NCBI GenBank assembly: GCA_937927975.1
Contig: CALEZT010000216.1
Coordinates: 1-64,000 of the forward strand
Reading direction: 5' to 3'
Source: an uncultured Phycisphaerales bacterium
Lineage (GTDB): Bacteria; Planctomycetota; Phycisphaerae; Sedimentisphaerales; Anaerobacaceae
Length of the DNA stretch: 64,000 nt
The notes beneath the pieces were generated by a model. It was not told the origin of the DNA. It worked only from the letters and a program-made list of their open reading frames with translations, and made no database searches. The translations under genes and the position numbers were made by a program. Below are positions 35,121-44,371 of the stretch, one piece after another. Within the stretch, counting starts at the first letter, position 1. The number at the start of each line of letters is the position of its first letter.

Positions 35121-35147
35121 CGTCCCATCGGTCCCATGGGTCCTATC
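35121..35147. repeat. GTCCCAT-GGTCCCATGGGTCCTAT repeat
   Basis: Shares GTCCCAT and GGGTCCTAT units with the longer palindromic cluster at 39065-39133 on the other side of the same locus. Confidence 0.5.
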
Positions 35148-35186
35148 GAACCAACAACGGGATCGAATCTGTGAAGGGGTGCAAAT

Positions 35187-36674
35187 ATGGCATTGCTGCT
35201 GGGATACGACGTCGGAAGTTCTTCGGTCAAGGCGACGCTCATGGAGGCCGGGACGGGAAAGGTGTTCGGAGCCGCGACCTCGCCGAACCAGGAGCTGGAG
35301 ATCATCGCCAAGAAGCCCGGCTGGGCCGAGCAGAACCCCGAGACCTGGTGGGAGCACGTCAAACTGGCCACCGCCAAGATCCGCGAGCGGACGCAGTTCG
35401 ACCCGTGGGACGTCAAGGCCATCGGCATCTCCTACCAGATGCACGGCCTGGTCGCGGTCGATCGGTACAAGCGGGTCCTGCGACCGTCGATCATCTGGTG
35501 CGACAGCCGCGCGGTGCAGATCGGCCAGCAGGCCGCCAAGGCGATCGGCCCGAAGAAATGCCTCAAGAAGCTGCTGAACCTGCCGGGCAATTTCACCGCC
35601 TCCAAGCTCAAGTGGGTCAAGGACAACGAGCCCAAGCTCTACTCGCGGATCGATAAGATCATGCTACCGGGCGACTACATCGCGATGAAAATGACCGGCG
35701 AGATCAAGACAACCCCGTCAGGCCTGTCCGAGGGGATTCTGTGGGACTACGAGAAGGACGCGCTGGCGGAGTTCGTCCTGGCCAACTACGGGATCTCGCC
35801 CGACCTGATCCCTGAGATGGTCCCGACCTTCTCCGTCCAGGGCGAGCTGACCGCCGAGGCGGCCGACGAGTTGGGCCTCAAAACTGCGACGAAGATCGGC
35901 TACCGCGCGGGCGACCAGCCCAACAACGCCTTGTCGCTGAGCGTGCTCCAGCCTGGCGAAATCGCGGTCACCGCAGGCACCTCCGGCGTCGTCTACGGCG
36001 TGACGGACAAGAAGAACTACGACTCCAAGAGCCGCGTCAACGTCTTCGTGCACGTGAACCACTCCGAGAAGAAGCCCCGCTACGGCGTGCTGCTGTGCGT
36101 CAACGGCACCGGCATCCTCAACAGTTGGCTCAAGCAGAATTTCGCCGGCGAAGGGATGAACTATCCGCAGATGAACGATCTGGCGGCGCAGGCGCCGGTC
36201 GGCTCCGAGGGCCTGACGATCCTGCCCTACGGCAACGGCGCCGAGCGGACGCTCGAAAACCGCGACCTCCGCGCTTCGGTCCACGGCTGGAACTTCAACA
36301 TCCACAAGAAGTCCCATTTCCTTCGTGCCGCGCAGGAAGGCATCGTCTTTGCGCTCCAGAACGGCCTGACGATCATGACCGAGATGGGGACCAGGCTCAA
36401 GACCGTCAAAGCGGGCAACGCCAACATGTTCCTCAGTCCCCTGTTCGCGGAGGCCTTCGCGACAGTCACCGGCGCTACGGTTGAGCTGTACAACACCGAC
36501 GGCTCCCAGGGCGCCGCCCGCGGGGCCGGGATCGGCACGGGCCTCTACCGCGGAACGAACGACGCCTTCATCGGTCTGGAGCCCGTCCGCACCGTCGCGC
36601 CCAACAAGCAATTGAAGAAGGCCTACCAGGCCGCCTACGAAAGCTGGACCGAAACACTCGGCAGACAACTCTGA
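35187..36674 (+). CDS. xylB: Xylulokinase-like FGGY sugar kinase
   Basis: 495 residues from ATG 35187 after AAGGGGTG; normal length for the family. N-terminal FGGY domain begins GYDVGSSSVKATL (ATP phosphate-binding loop), then WAEQNPETWW, GISYQMHGLVAVD and IIWCDSRA, the last two being the sugar-binding signature of XylB-type kinases. The C-terminal domain carries GDQPNNAL, TAGTSGVVYGV and GSQGAARGAGIGTGLY. It phosphorylates D-xylulose or a related ketopentose to feed the pentose-phosphate pathway. GH5 follows 50 bases downstream; a CUT2 sugar transporter of the xylose/ribose type lies convergent, supporting a pentose or pentose-rich glycan substrate. Confidence 0.88.
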   Translation: MALLLGYDVGSSSVKATLMEAGTGKVFGAATSPNQELEIIAKKPGWAEQNPETWWEHVKLATAKIRERTQFDPWDVKAIGISYQMHGLVAVDRYKRVLRPSIIWCDSRAVQIGQQAAKAIGPKKCLKKLLNLPGNFTASKLKWVKDNEPKLYSRIDKIMLPGDYIAMKMTGEIKTTPSGLSEGILWDYEKDALAEFVLANYGISPDLIPEMVPTFSVQGELTAEAADELGLKTATKIGYRAGDQPNNALSLSVLQPGEIAVTAGTSGVVYGVTDKKNYDSKSRVNVFVHVNHSEKKPRYGVLLCVNGTGILNSWLKQNFAGEGMNYPQMNDLAAQAPVGSEGLTILPYGNGAERTLENRDLRASVHGWNFNIHKKSHFLRAAQEGIVFALQNGLTIMTEMGTRLKTVKAGNANMFLSPLFAEAFATVTGATVELYNTDGSQGAARGAGIGTGLYRGTNDAFIGLEPVRTVAPNKQLKKAYQAAYESWTETLGRQL

Positions 36675-36724
36675 GAGAGAATGCAGGAAGCCGGGAGCAG
36701 CGGTCTGCAAACGAGGAGAACGGC

Positions 36725-37813
36725 ATGTGGCGATACGTGATGCCTTTGATTGCGGCGATGTCGATTGCTGCGCCGGTCGGGGCCGACCAAGGGAACGACG
36801 CCTTTGCGATCCGCCGGGGGACCAATATCAGTCACTGGCTCTCGCAGAGCACCCGTCGGGGCCCCGAGCGAACGGCGTTCTTCACGGAGAAGGACGTTCA
36901 GTACATCGCCTCCCTCGGATTCGATCACATCCGCCTGCCCGTCGATGAAGAGCAGCTTTGGGACGAGGCGGGCGCCAAGGAACCCGAGGCGTTCGCGCTG
37001 ATGCACAGCGCCATCGGCTGGGCCCGGGCGAAGAACCTCCGCGTGATCGTCGATCTGCACATCCTTCGGTCGCACCATTTCAACGCGACCGACAAGCCGC
37101 TCTGGACCGACCCCAAGGCGCAGGACAAATTCCTCGCCCTGTGGCGGGATCTGTCCGCGGAGCTGGCCAAGTACCCGCTCTCGCTCGTGGCGTACGAACT
37201 GATGAACGAGCCCGTGGCGGACAACGCCGAGGACTGGAACCGGCTCGTCGAGAAGGCCATGCGACAGATCCGCCGGACCGAGCCGCACCGCAAGATCGTC
37301 ATCGGCTCGAACAAGTGGCAATCCGTCGGCACGTTCGACCAGCTCCGCATCCCCGAGGGCGACCGCGACATCATCCTGAGCTTCCACTTCTACACGCCCA
37401 TGCTGCTGACGCACTACCGGGCGTCGTGGACGAGCGTCGGCAAGTACCAGGGCCCTGTGAATTATCCCGGCATGCTCGTCGACCCCGTCGAGATCGAGAA
37501 GCTCGATCCGGAGGTCGCGAAGATCGTCAAGTCCAACAATGGAGTCTGGGACCGCGAGAAGCTCGAAGCCCAGTTCGCCAAGCCGCTGGCTCTGGCCCAG
37601 AAGCTCGACCTGCCGCTCTATTGCGGGGAGTGGGGCGCAATCTCGGGCGCTCCCCAGGAGGCCCGGCTGCGATGGTACCGCGATATGCGGGCCAACCTGG
37701 AGAAGCACGGCATCGCCTGGGCCACCTGGGACTACAAGGGCGGCTTCGGCATCATCGGCCGGGGCGGCCAACCCAACGAGGATATGATCGGGGCGCTGCT
37801 CGGCAAACAGTGA
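36725..37813 (+). CDS. Secreted GH5 endoglucanase-like glycosidase
   Basis: 362 residues from ATG 36725 after GAGGAG. Signal peptide to about residue 21 (MPLIAAMSIAAPVGA). GH5 (clan GH-A) TIM barrel: GTNISHWLSQ, GFDHIRLPVD, the acid/base in LMNEPV (E162), HFYTPML (substrate His/Tyr), and the nucleophile in LYCGEWGA (E302), then WATWDYKGGFGII. Expected activity: hydrolysis of beta-1,4-glucan, mannan or xyloglucan outside the cytoplasm. Forms a probable operon with the xylulokinase; convergent with the ABC transporter operon. Confidence 0.9.
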   Translation: MWRYVMPLIAAMSIAAPVGADQGNDAFAIRRGTNISHWLSQSTRRGPERTAFFTEKDVQYIASLGFDHIRLPVDEEQLWDEAGAKEPEAFALMHSAIGWARAKNLRVIVDLHILRSHHFNATDKPLWTDPKAQDKFLALWRDLSAELAKYPLSLVAYELMNEPVADNAEDWNRLVEKAMRQIRRTEPHRKIVIGSNKWQSVGTFDQLRIPEGDRDIILSFHFYTPMLLTHYRASWTSVGKYQGPVNYPGMLVDPVEIEKLDPEVAKIVKSNNGVWDREKLEAQFAKPLALAQKLDLPLYCGEWGAISGAPQEARLRWYRDMRANLEKHGIAWATWDYKGGFGIIGRGGQPNEDMIGALLGKQ

Positions 37814-37885
37814 TCTGGACTCTTGCCGGGCAAGTCCCCGACCGCGCTTGGATCCGCAGGGACCGTGTGCCCCATGGTCCTGGGC

Positions 37886-39031
37886 TCACCTGCTGTCGAT
37901 CGCCTTGGCGCGGGCCATCTGGTCGAGGGCGACGGCGCCGATGATGATCGCGCCGATGACGACGAGCTGAATGTTGGTCGAGATGCCCAGCAGGGTCAGG
38001 CCGTTTCGCAGGAAGCTGATCAGCAGGGTGCCGATGATCGTGCCGACGACCGTGCCCCGCCCGCCGCTGAGGCTGGCGCCGCCGATGACGACCGCCGCGA
38101 TGACGTCGAGCTCCAGGCTTACGCCCGCGGTCGGCTGGGCGGACACCGTTCGACTGGTCGCGATCATCGCGGCCAGACCGACGAACAGCCCAGTCAACGC
38201 ATAGATGATCAGCAGGTTGCGATTGACGTTCACGCCGGCGTGGTAAGCCGCCTGGCGGTTGGAGCCGATGGCGTAGGTGTACCTGCCCAGAGGCATGTAC
38301 CGCAGGATGAAGAAGCCCAGCAGGGCGATCGCCAGGAAGATCAGCACGTTCACCGGGATGCTTGCGACGGTGCTCTGCCCGAGGAAGGTGTAGGTGGGCA
38401 CGTCGAACATCATGCCGTCGTTCATCACGTAGGAGATGCCCCGAAAGGCGCTCATCGTGCCCAGCGTGACGATAAAGGGAGGCAGGTTCAGCCGGGTGAT
38501 CAGGCCGCCATTGAGCAGGCCGCAGAGAAGGCCCATCCAGAGCCCAGCGACTGTACCAATCCACAGGGCTGCCGACATCGGGACCTGCGGGAATGTCCGC
38601 CAGAATAGACCGTGGACCGCCAGGATGGTCAGTACAGGAGCAATCGCCAAAACTAGCCACCGCCAGCCGCGAAGCCGTCGTGCGAGCCTTATGCCGATCA
38701 ACGCAATCGCTGTAGCCAGCGGTATCTCTGCAAATGCAGCCACCAGCGAGTCAGACAGCCAGTGCACGCCCTGAGTCTTCGCCAAACAGAGCATGGTCCC
38801 TCCGGCGACCATGCCGGCCAGCGCCATCATCGAGCCGACGGACAGGTCGATGCCGCCGGAGATGATGACCGCGGTCATGCCCATCGCGATGATGCCGTTG
38901 ACGCTCGAGCGGCTCAGGACGTTGAAGAAGTTCTCCGCGGTCAGGAACGAGTCCGGCTCCAGGGCCGAGAGGGCCGCGATCAGGAGGATCAGCGTGCCGA
39001 AGGGCAGAAGCTGTCGGATGAATCGATTCAT
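37886..39031 (-). CDS. CUT2 sugar ABC transporter permease (RbsC-like)
   Basis: 381 residues from ATG 39031. About ten membrane helices. Family signatures: NVLSRSSVNGIIAMGMTAVIISGGIDLSVGSMMAL, then LNLPPFIVTLGTMSAFRGISYV, GRYTYAIGSNRQAAYHAGVNV and VIGGASLSGGRGTVVGTIIGTL, the last being the loop that contacts the ATPase. RbsC is ~320 residues; the extra ~60 residues lie at about 80-140, a basic membrane segment (RLARRLRGWRW) absent from RbsC. Third gene of the transporter operon; it would import a monosaccharide such as xylose or ribose. Confidence 0.9.
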   Translation of the reverse strand: MNRFIRQLLPFGTLILLIAALSALEPDSFLTAENFFNVLSRSSVNGIIAMGMTAVIISGGIDLSVGSMMALAGMVAGGTMLCLAKTQGVHWLSDSLVAAFAEIPLATAIALIGIRLARRLRGWRWLVLAIAPVLTILAVHGLFWRTFPQVPMSAALWIGTVAGLWMGLLCGLLNGGLITRLNLPPFIVTLGTMSAFRGISYVMNDGMMFDVPTYTFLGQSTVASIPVNVLIFLAIALLGFFILRYMPLGRYTYAIGSNRQAAYHAGVNVNRNLLIIYALTGLFVGLAAMIATSRTVSAQPTAGVSLELDVIAAVVIGGASLSGGRGTVVGTIIGTLLISFLRNGLTLLGISTNIQLVVIGAIIIGAVALDQMARAKAIDSR

Positions 39032-39064
39032 AGTGATCAGACCTCGTCATGCCAAGCGAGGGCA

Positions 39065-39133
39065 AGTCCTATCTGTCCTATGGGTCCCATGAGTCCTATT
39101 CAATAGGACGGATGGGACTGATGGGACACATGG
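39065..39133. repeat. GTCC-type palindromic repeat cluster
   Basis: Several GTCCTAT/GTCCCAT units. GTCCCAT-GA-GTCCTATT (39083-39100) mirrors AATAGGAC-GG-ATGGGAC (39102-39118), centred on C39101. It lies between the ATPase and permease genes and could fold into a strong stem in their shared mRNA. Confidence 0.6.
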
Positions 39134-39142
39134 TACCGCCGC

Positions 39143-40621
39143 TCACGTCTTTTCTTCCACCGCCGCCAGATGCATCACTTCCTCCGGCGTCGTTTCTTTC
39201 GTCACGAGATTGCCGACGAGCCGGCCGCGACGCATCACCAGGATTCGGTCGGCCACGCCGAACAGCTCGGGCAGCTCCGAGGAGATGAACAGGATCCCCC
39301 TGCCCTCCTCGGCCAGGCGGTTCAGGAGCAGATACACCTCCGCCTTGGCGCCGACGTCGATGCCCCGCGTGGGCTCGTCGAAGATCAGAAACTTCGAGTC
39401 GGCCAGCAACCAGCGGGCGATCAACAACTTCTGCTGGTTGCCGCCGGAGAGGGAACTGGCCGGGGCGCGGGGCGACGACCACTTGACCGCGATCCGCGAG
39501 CCTACGTCGGCTGCAATCCGGTTCTCCCGGCTCGGCTTGATGAAAGGCCGAAAGCCGATCTGTTCCAGGTTCGGCAGCGTGATGTTCCAACTGCACGCAA
39601 GCTCCAGGCACAGGCCCGTCCGCTTGCGGTCCTCGGTGAGCAGAGCGATTCCACTGCGGATCGCGTCGGCGGCAGAGGCGATGCTCAGTTCGCGTCCCTC
39701 CAGCATCACGATGCCGGCGGTCTTCTTGTCCACGCCGAAGACAGCTCGCGCCACCTCGGTCCGGCCCGCGCCGACCAAACCGGCCATGCCGACGATCTCG
39801 CCGCGACGGACTTCGAAACCCACGCTCTCGATGCCGGTCTCGGACGACAGGCCGCTCACCTGCACGAGCGTCTCGCCAATTCGGGCCGATCGGCTCGGAA
39901 AGAAATCCGTCAGTTCGCGTCCGACCATGTGATGCACGATTTTCGGAATATCCATCGCGGCTGCGGGCTCCGAGTGCACGAGCCGGCCGTCGCGAAGGAC
40001 GCTGACCTCGTCGGCCAGGTCGATGATCTCTTCGAGTCGATGCGAGATGTAGACGATCGAAAGCCCCTGGCTTCGCAGACTGCGGACGACCTCGAAAAGC
40101 CGCCTGGCCTCGGTCTCGGAGAGCGAGGACGTGGGCTCGTCCATCACCAGGATCGAGGCTTTTCGACGCAAAGCCTTGAGGATCTCGACGATCTGGCAGT
40201 CGCCGGTGGCGAGGTCCTCGACCTTGGCCGAGGGGCGGATGTCGAAGCGGTACTGGCGGGCGAGTTCCCCCGCCTGCCAGGCCATGCGTCCGTGGCTGAC
40301 GATGAAGGGCAGCGATCCCCTGGGCTCGGCCCCGAGATAGATGTTCTCCGCGACCGTCAGATGTTCCGCAAGATCGAGCTCCTGATAGATCATGGACACG
40401 CCGGCGTCGAGCGCCGCGCCGGGATTGGCGAAGACCTGCTGTTGGCCGTGGATTTCGATGTCGCCCGCGTCGGGCTGGTAGACGCCCGCGAGGATCTTCA
40501 TCAACGTGGACTTGCCTGCGCCGTTCTCGCCGACGAGGGCGTGGACCGTGCCTTCGCGAACGGCGAACGTCACGCCGCTCAGCGCCGGGACCGAGCCGAA
40601 CCGCTTGGAGATTCCCGTCAT
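39143..40621 (-). CDS. CUT2 sugar ABC transporter ATP-binding protein (RbsA/XylG-like)
   Basis: 492 residues with two ABC domains in tandem. First domain: Walker A GENGAGKST (31-39), Q-loop MIYQELDL, Walker B ILVMDEPTSSLSE, and H in YISHRLEE. Second domain: degenerate Walker A GLVGAGRTE, signature LSGGNQQK, Walker B LIFDEPTRGIDVGAKAEVY and ISSELPEL, exactly the pattern of RbsA/XylG/MglA. The ATG at 40621 lacks a ribosome site, and the in-frame residues just upstream (IALR) fit the usual N-terminus, so a non-ATG start slightly upstream is possible. Energises the permease at 37886-39031. Confidence 0.92.
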   Translation of the reverse strand: MTGISKRFGSVPALSGVTFAVREGTVHALVGENGAGKSTLMKILAGVYQPDAGDIEIHGQQQVFANPGAALDAGVSMIYQELDLAEHLTVAENIYLGAEPRGSLPFIVSHGRMAWQAGELARQYRFDIRPSAKVEDLATGDCQIVEILKALRRKASILVMDEPTSSLSETEARRLFEVVRSLRSQGLSIVYISHRLEEIIDLADEVSVLRDGRLVHSEPAAAMDIPKIVHHMVGRELTDFFPSRSARIGETLVQVSGLSSETGIESVGFEVRRGEIVGMAGLVGAGRTEVARAVFGVDKKTAGIVMLEGRELSIASAADAIRSGIALLTEDRKRTGLCLELACSWNITLPNLEQIGFRPFIKPSRENRIAADVGSRIAVKWSSPRAPASSLSGGNQQKLLIARWLLADSKFLIFDEPTRGIDVGAKAEVYLLLNRLAEEGRGILFISSELPELFGVADRILVMRRGRLVGNLVTKETTPEEVMHLAAVEEKT

Positions 40622-40721
40622 CCGCAGGGCGATCTGATGTGTGATTGTTGATGTATGATTGTCGATTTTCGGAGGCCTCCCAAATCAGAGATCGACCTTC
40701 ACAAATCCCCCTTCGTCCCGC

Positions 40722-41705
40722 TCAGATCTGCGACTTGAGCAGCTCCATGATCCTGGGATCGTTGAGTCGCTCGGCGGTGATCAGCTCGACGCCGGTGTCG
40801 ACCTCCTTGGGCACCGACTCGCCCTGGAGATGACGGAGGATCGTCTTGACGCCTTCGTAGCCCATCTTGTACGGATTCTGGATGATCAGGCTGTCGAGGT
40901 CGCCTTTGCGGAGGCCCTCGACGACCATGGGCCAGGCGTCAAATCCGACCATCTTGATCTTCTTGGCGGCCTGGCCCTGCTGGAGAATCTGGAGGACCGT
41001 CAAGGCGCCGCCGGCGGTGGTGGCGTTGCAGGCGAAGACGCCGTCGATGTCCGCGTTCCGCGTGAGCATGTCCTGCGTCACGTCGCGGGCCTTGTCCATC
41101 GTCGGCGGGTTGGGATACTGCGAATCCACGATCTCGATCGCAGGGAACTCCTTGCCCAGCGTTTCGCGGAACCCCTGGATTCGGGCGTCCGTCGATCCCG
41201 AGCCGGGCGTCCAGGCGACCAGAATGATCTTGCCTTTGCCGTCGAGAATCCCGCCCATGCGACGGGCAGCCAGGACGCCGCCCTGGAAGTTGTCGGTCGC
41301 CAGGAAGGACAGATATTTGTCCGTCTCGACGCCGGAATCGACGATCACACAGGGGATCTTGCGGGCTGCGATCTTCTCGACGGTCGGGGCCAGAGCGTTG
41401 CGGCTGCCCGGCGCCAGAATGATCCCGTCGACCTTCTTGGCCATCATGTCTTCGATGATCTGATTCTGCCGCTCGAAGTCGGTCTCGACCTCCGGACCGT
41501 TCCAGAGAATGGTGACCCCCTCGTCTTTGCCGGCCTGTTCGGCCCCGTTCCGAACGCCCTTCCAGTACTGCGAGACGATTTCCTTGGGGACAACGCCGAT
41601 CCGGCGGGTCTGCTGCGTACCCGAACCGCCTTTACGCATGATGCCGATCCCGACGAACATGCCTACGAAGACGACGAACAGAACGACCCACATCACGTTC
41701 TTCAT
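40722..41705 (-). CDS. CUT2 sugar-binding protein (periplasmic, RbsB-like)
   Basis: 327 residues from ATG 41705 with an AGGAGA site. N-terminal uncleaved-looking signal (WVVLFVVFVGMFVGIGI), then the type I periplasmic binding fold: RRIGVVPKEIVSQYWKGVRNGAEQAGKDEG, QNQIIEDMMAKKVDGIILAP, CVIVDSGVET, ATDNFQGGVLAARRMG, VFACNATTAGGAL and KMVGFDAW. This is the RbsB/XylF architecture. First gene of the minus-strand transporter operon. Two direct ACTGTCGCG/ATTGTCGCG repeats lie upstream (41805-41841) and might be an operator. Confidence 0.9.
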   Translation of the reverse strand: MKNVMWVVLFVVFVGMFVGIGIMRKGGSGTQQTRRIGVVPKEIVSQYWKGVRNGAEQAGKDEGVTILWNGPEVETDFERQNQIIEDMMAKKVDGIILAPGSRNALAPTVEKIAARKIPCVIVDSGVETDKYLSFLATDNFQGGVLAARRMGGILDGKGKIILVAWTPGSGSTDARIQGFRETLGKEFPAIEIVDSQYPNPPTMDKARDVTQDMLTRNADIDGVFACNATTAGGALTVLQILQQGQAAKKIKMVGFDAWPMVVEGLRKGDLDSLIIQNPYKMGYEGVKTILRHLQGESVPKEVDTGVELITAERLNDPRIMELLKSQI

Positions 41706-41864
41706 GATCTGCTCTCCTATGCCAATCGGTCCGATCGCGGCCGGTCGCGGACTCGCCGCCGCGGTGATGAGGTTCACAGAATACCGCTTCCGACCGAAGG
41801 ACGCAACTGTCGCGAAGATCTGCAGACAGACAATTGTCGCGCAGGAGGAGGGGACGGACAACGC

Positions 41865-41897
41865 GATCCGCGTGCGCCGCCTAGGCGCACGCGGATC
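41865..41897. terminator. Terminator hairpin after the SGNH gene
   Basis: GATCCGCGTGCGCC (41865-41878) and GGCGCACGCGGATC (41884-41897) form a perfect 14-bp stem with a 5-base loop, 26 bases beyond the stop of the minus-strand SGNH gene. Confidence 0.7.
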
Positions 41898-41923
41898 AGG
41901 CTATGGCGGTCAGTGTCGAAGCC

Positions 41924-44371
41924 TCACGGCGTCGGCTCGACCTTCAACGCACCGAGATAGGTGAAGTGGTTGCCGTTGTTGTTGGCGGCGGTCGGGGCCA
42001 GGCTGATCGTGATCTCGCCTTCCGCGGTGGGCGCGATGCCCGTCAGCGCGACGGACTTGTCCACGTTGGCCGAGGCGTTCAGCGCGACGAACCCCGAGTT
42101 GAAACCGGTGACGGTGTAGCCCGTCTCGCGGTTGTCCGTAACGCCCATCCGCGAGGCGTAGAACGTGAAGTCGTACGTCTGCGCCGGGTCCAGGCCGGTC
42201 AGCTTGAAGCTCGGGAAGACGTTGGCCAGACCGCTGAAGGTCTCCGTGTTGCCGAAGAGCGAGTCGCGGGTCGCGTCCGGCGGGAAGAGCTTGCTGTCCA
42301 GCGTCCCGTTGGTGTTGGCGCCGTTGAAGCGGGTCAGGATCACCAGGCTGATCGCAGTCGGCACGTTCTCCGTCGTGACCAGATTGCGAACCTGGGCCCC
42401 GACTGCGGCGCCGATGCTGTCGGTGACGTTGTTCCAGGCGTTGACCGGGTCGTCGGGCGAAGGGCCGGTGCCGGTGGGCGTGGCCGAGGCGCCGAAGTCG
42501 AGCAGGATCGCCTGGGCGCGGATCTCGCCCTTGCCGATCGTCTCCTCGAGGATTTCGTTGCCCGCCAGGTCCTGCACGCCGACGACCGCCACCTCGAACG
42601 GCCCTGTCACCGGCGCCGCCAGGGTGAGCGTCACCGTCGTGGCGTCCTCGCTCAGCGCCGCTGCGCCGATCTCGATCTGTCCGGCGTTGACGCGATAATT
42701 GTCGAGGGCGGTCGCACTGTTGGGATCGAGCCGCTCGTCGAACGTCAGCTTGAGCATGAGCCTGTTGACCGGCTCGACCGACAGCAGGGCAGGAGCGTTG
42801 ACATCAGGCACCACGTGCAGCAGGGCCTGGCGACTGGCGGCGCTGTAGAGCTCGTTGCTGACCTGGACCGAGAACAGAGAGCCGTCCAGGTCGAGCGTGA
42901 CCGGATCGATCGTGTAGGTGAACTCGTTGGCGTCGGGAATCGGCAGGCCGTCCTTGAACCACTGGATCGCGTACGGCGGAGTGCTGTCCACCGCGGATAC
43001 GAACGTCACCGGGCGGAACTCCTCGACCGTCTGGTCCGCGGGCTCCTTCACGAACACCACCGGCTGCTGCTGCGGGATTTCGTCCATCCTCATCGCGCCA
43101 AGGTAGACGAAGCGATAGGCGTTGTTGTTGCGAGCGGTCGGAGCCAGACTGATCGTGATGACTCCGTTGGCGTCCGGGACGATCCCCTGCAGGAAGGCCG
43201 CCCCGTCGATGTTGTTCGAGGCGTCAAAGACTGTCGAGCCGGAGTTGAAGCCGGTGGCGGTGTAGTCGGCTTCGCGCACGTCCGCGGCGCCCATCCGCGA
43301 GGCATAGAACGTGAAGTTGTACGTCCGCTCGGGGTCCAGGCCCATCAATCTGAAGCTGGGGGTCACGTTGGCGAAGCCGTTCCAGTCGGCGGTGTTGCCG
43401 TAGAGCGAGTCCCCGGTGGCGTTGGCCGGGAAGAGGGTGGATGCGGTCGTGCCGTTGCGGTTGGGTCCGCTGCCGTTGAAGGGGCTGACCATCCGCAGAA
43501 CCAGCGACGTCGCGCGGTTGCGGGTGTTGACCAGGCTGCGAAGGTTGCCGGTCGCGGAGCCGCCGATCTTGTCGGTGACGTTGTTCCAGTAGTTGACCGG
43601 GTCGTCGGGGGCCGGGCCGTTCTTGGTGATGGCGTCGGACGGGCCGAAATCGAAGAGGAAGCTCTGGCCCTTGCCGGCGGACCACTCCTCCAGCATGACC
43701 CCGACGACGTTCTGCCAGAGGGCGTAACCGGTCGCGTTCATGTGCAGCATGTCCGACCCGAACAACTCAGGGCGCGGCTGGCCCGCGCCGTCGAGCATGG
43801 GCGTGAAGACGTCGATGAACCACAGGTCGGGATCGTCCTTGGCCAGGGCTTCGAGCCGCAGGTTCAACTGGCGCATCAGCTCGATGTACGCGGCCCGGCT
43901 CGGGCTGGGCTTGACCGCGATGAACGCCACGTCCGTTCGGGGCAACTGTTTCTTGACCCGGGCCAGGAACTCGACGTATTCCGCATAAACCACGTCGACG
44001 GACTTGCCGCCGGAGAGGTCATTGTCGCCTTCATAGACCAGGACCAGCGCCGGCTCGTACACCGCCACGACACGGTCGAAGTAGTAGAGCAGATCGCTCA
44101 TGTGGGAGCCGCCGAACCCGCGGTTCATCACAGGATAGTCGGGGTACGCCGCGGCCACGTTGGTCCACATGCGAACGCTGGAAGAGCCGGTGAACAAGAC
44201 CGGATCGGCCGGCGGCGGACTGACGCGGTCGGCGTTTTCGAAGGCCTGGATATCCGCTTCGAACCGGGTGGGGTCCTGGGCTTGGGCCGTCAGAGACATC
44301 AAAGCCAACACGACGATCAGGAGGCCGACATACAGCCGGCCGCGACTGGAGCTGTTGCGACTTTTCATCAT
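41924..44371 (-). CDS. Secreted SGNH/GDSL esterase with duplicated beta modules
   Basis: 815 residues from the tandem ATG at 44371/44368 with upstream AAGGGGAA. Signal peptide to ~residue 32. SGNH hydrolase at ~40-230: FTGSSSVRMW (nucleophile Ser in block I, 63-65), NRGFGGS (block II Gly), YEGDND (block III Asn, 113-118) and SDMLHMNATGY (catalytic D207/H210). Then module A (~232-425) and module B (~615-815), which are ~190-residue copies of each other (VNYWNNVTD/VNAWNNVTD; YNFTFYASRMG/YDFTFYASRMG; TATGFNSG/TVTGFNSG). Between them lie an Ig-like domain (FVKEPADQTVEEF) and a Big-like domain (KLTFDERLDPNSA). Likely an extracellular deacetylase or esterase acting on glycan. Confidence 0.88.
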   Translation of the reverse strand: MMKSRNSSSRGRLYVGLLIVVLALMSLTAQAQDPTRFEADIQAFENADRVSPPPADPVLFTGSSSVRMWTNVAAAYPDYPVMNRGFGGSHMSDLLYYFDRVVAVYEPALVLVYEGDNDLSGGKSVDVVYAEYVEFLARVKKQLPRTDVAFIAVKPSPSRAAYIELMRQLNLRLEALAKDDPDLWFIDVFTPMLDGAGQPRPELFGSDMLHMNATGYALWQNVVGVMLEEWSAGKGQSFLFDFGPSDAITKNGPAPDDPVNYWNNVTDKIGGSATGNLRSLVNTRNRATSLVLRMVSPFNGSGPNRNGTTASTLFPANATGDSLYGNTADWNGFANVTPSFRLMGLDPERTYNFTFYASRMGAADVREADYTATGFNSGSTVFDASNNIDGAAFLQGIVPDANGVITISLAPTARNNNAYRFVYLGAMRMDEIPQQQPVVFVKEPADQTVEEFRPVTFVSAVDSTPPYAIQWFKDGLPIPDANEFTYTIDPVTLDLDGSLFSVQVSNELYSAASRQALLHVVPDVNAPALLSVEPVNRLMLKLTFDERLDPNSATALDNYRVNAGQIEIGAAALSEDATTVTLTLAAPVTGPFEVAVVGVQDLAGNEILEETIGKGEIRAQAILLDFGASATPTGTGPSPDDPVNAWNNVTDSIGAAVGAQVRNLVTTENVPTAISLVILTRFNGANTNGTLDSKLFPPDATRDSLFGNTETFSGLANVFPSFKLTGLDPAQTYDFTFYASRMGVTDNRETGYTVTGFNSGFVALNASANVDKSVALTGIAPTAEGEITISLAPTAANNNGNHFTYLGALKVEPTP

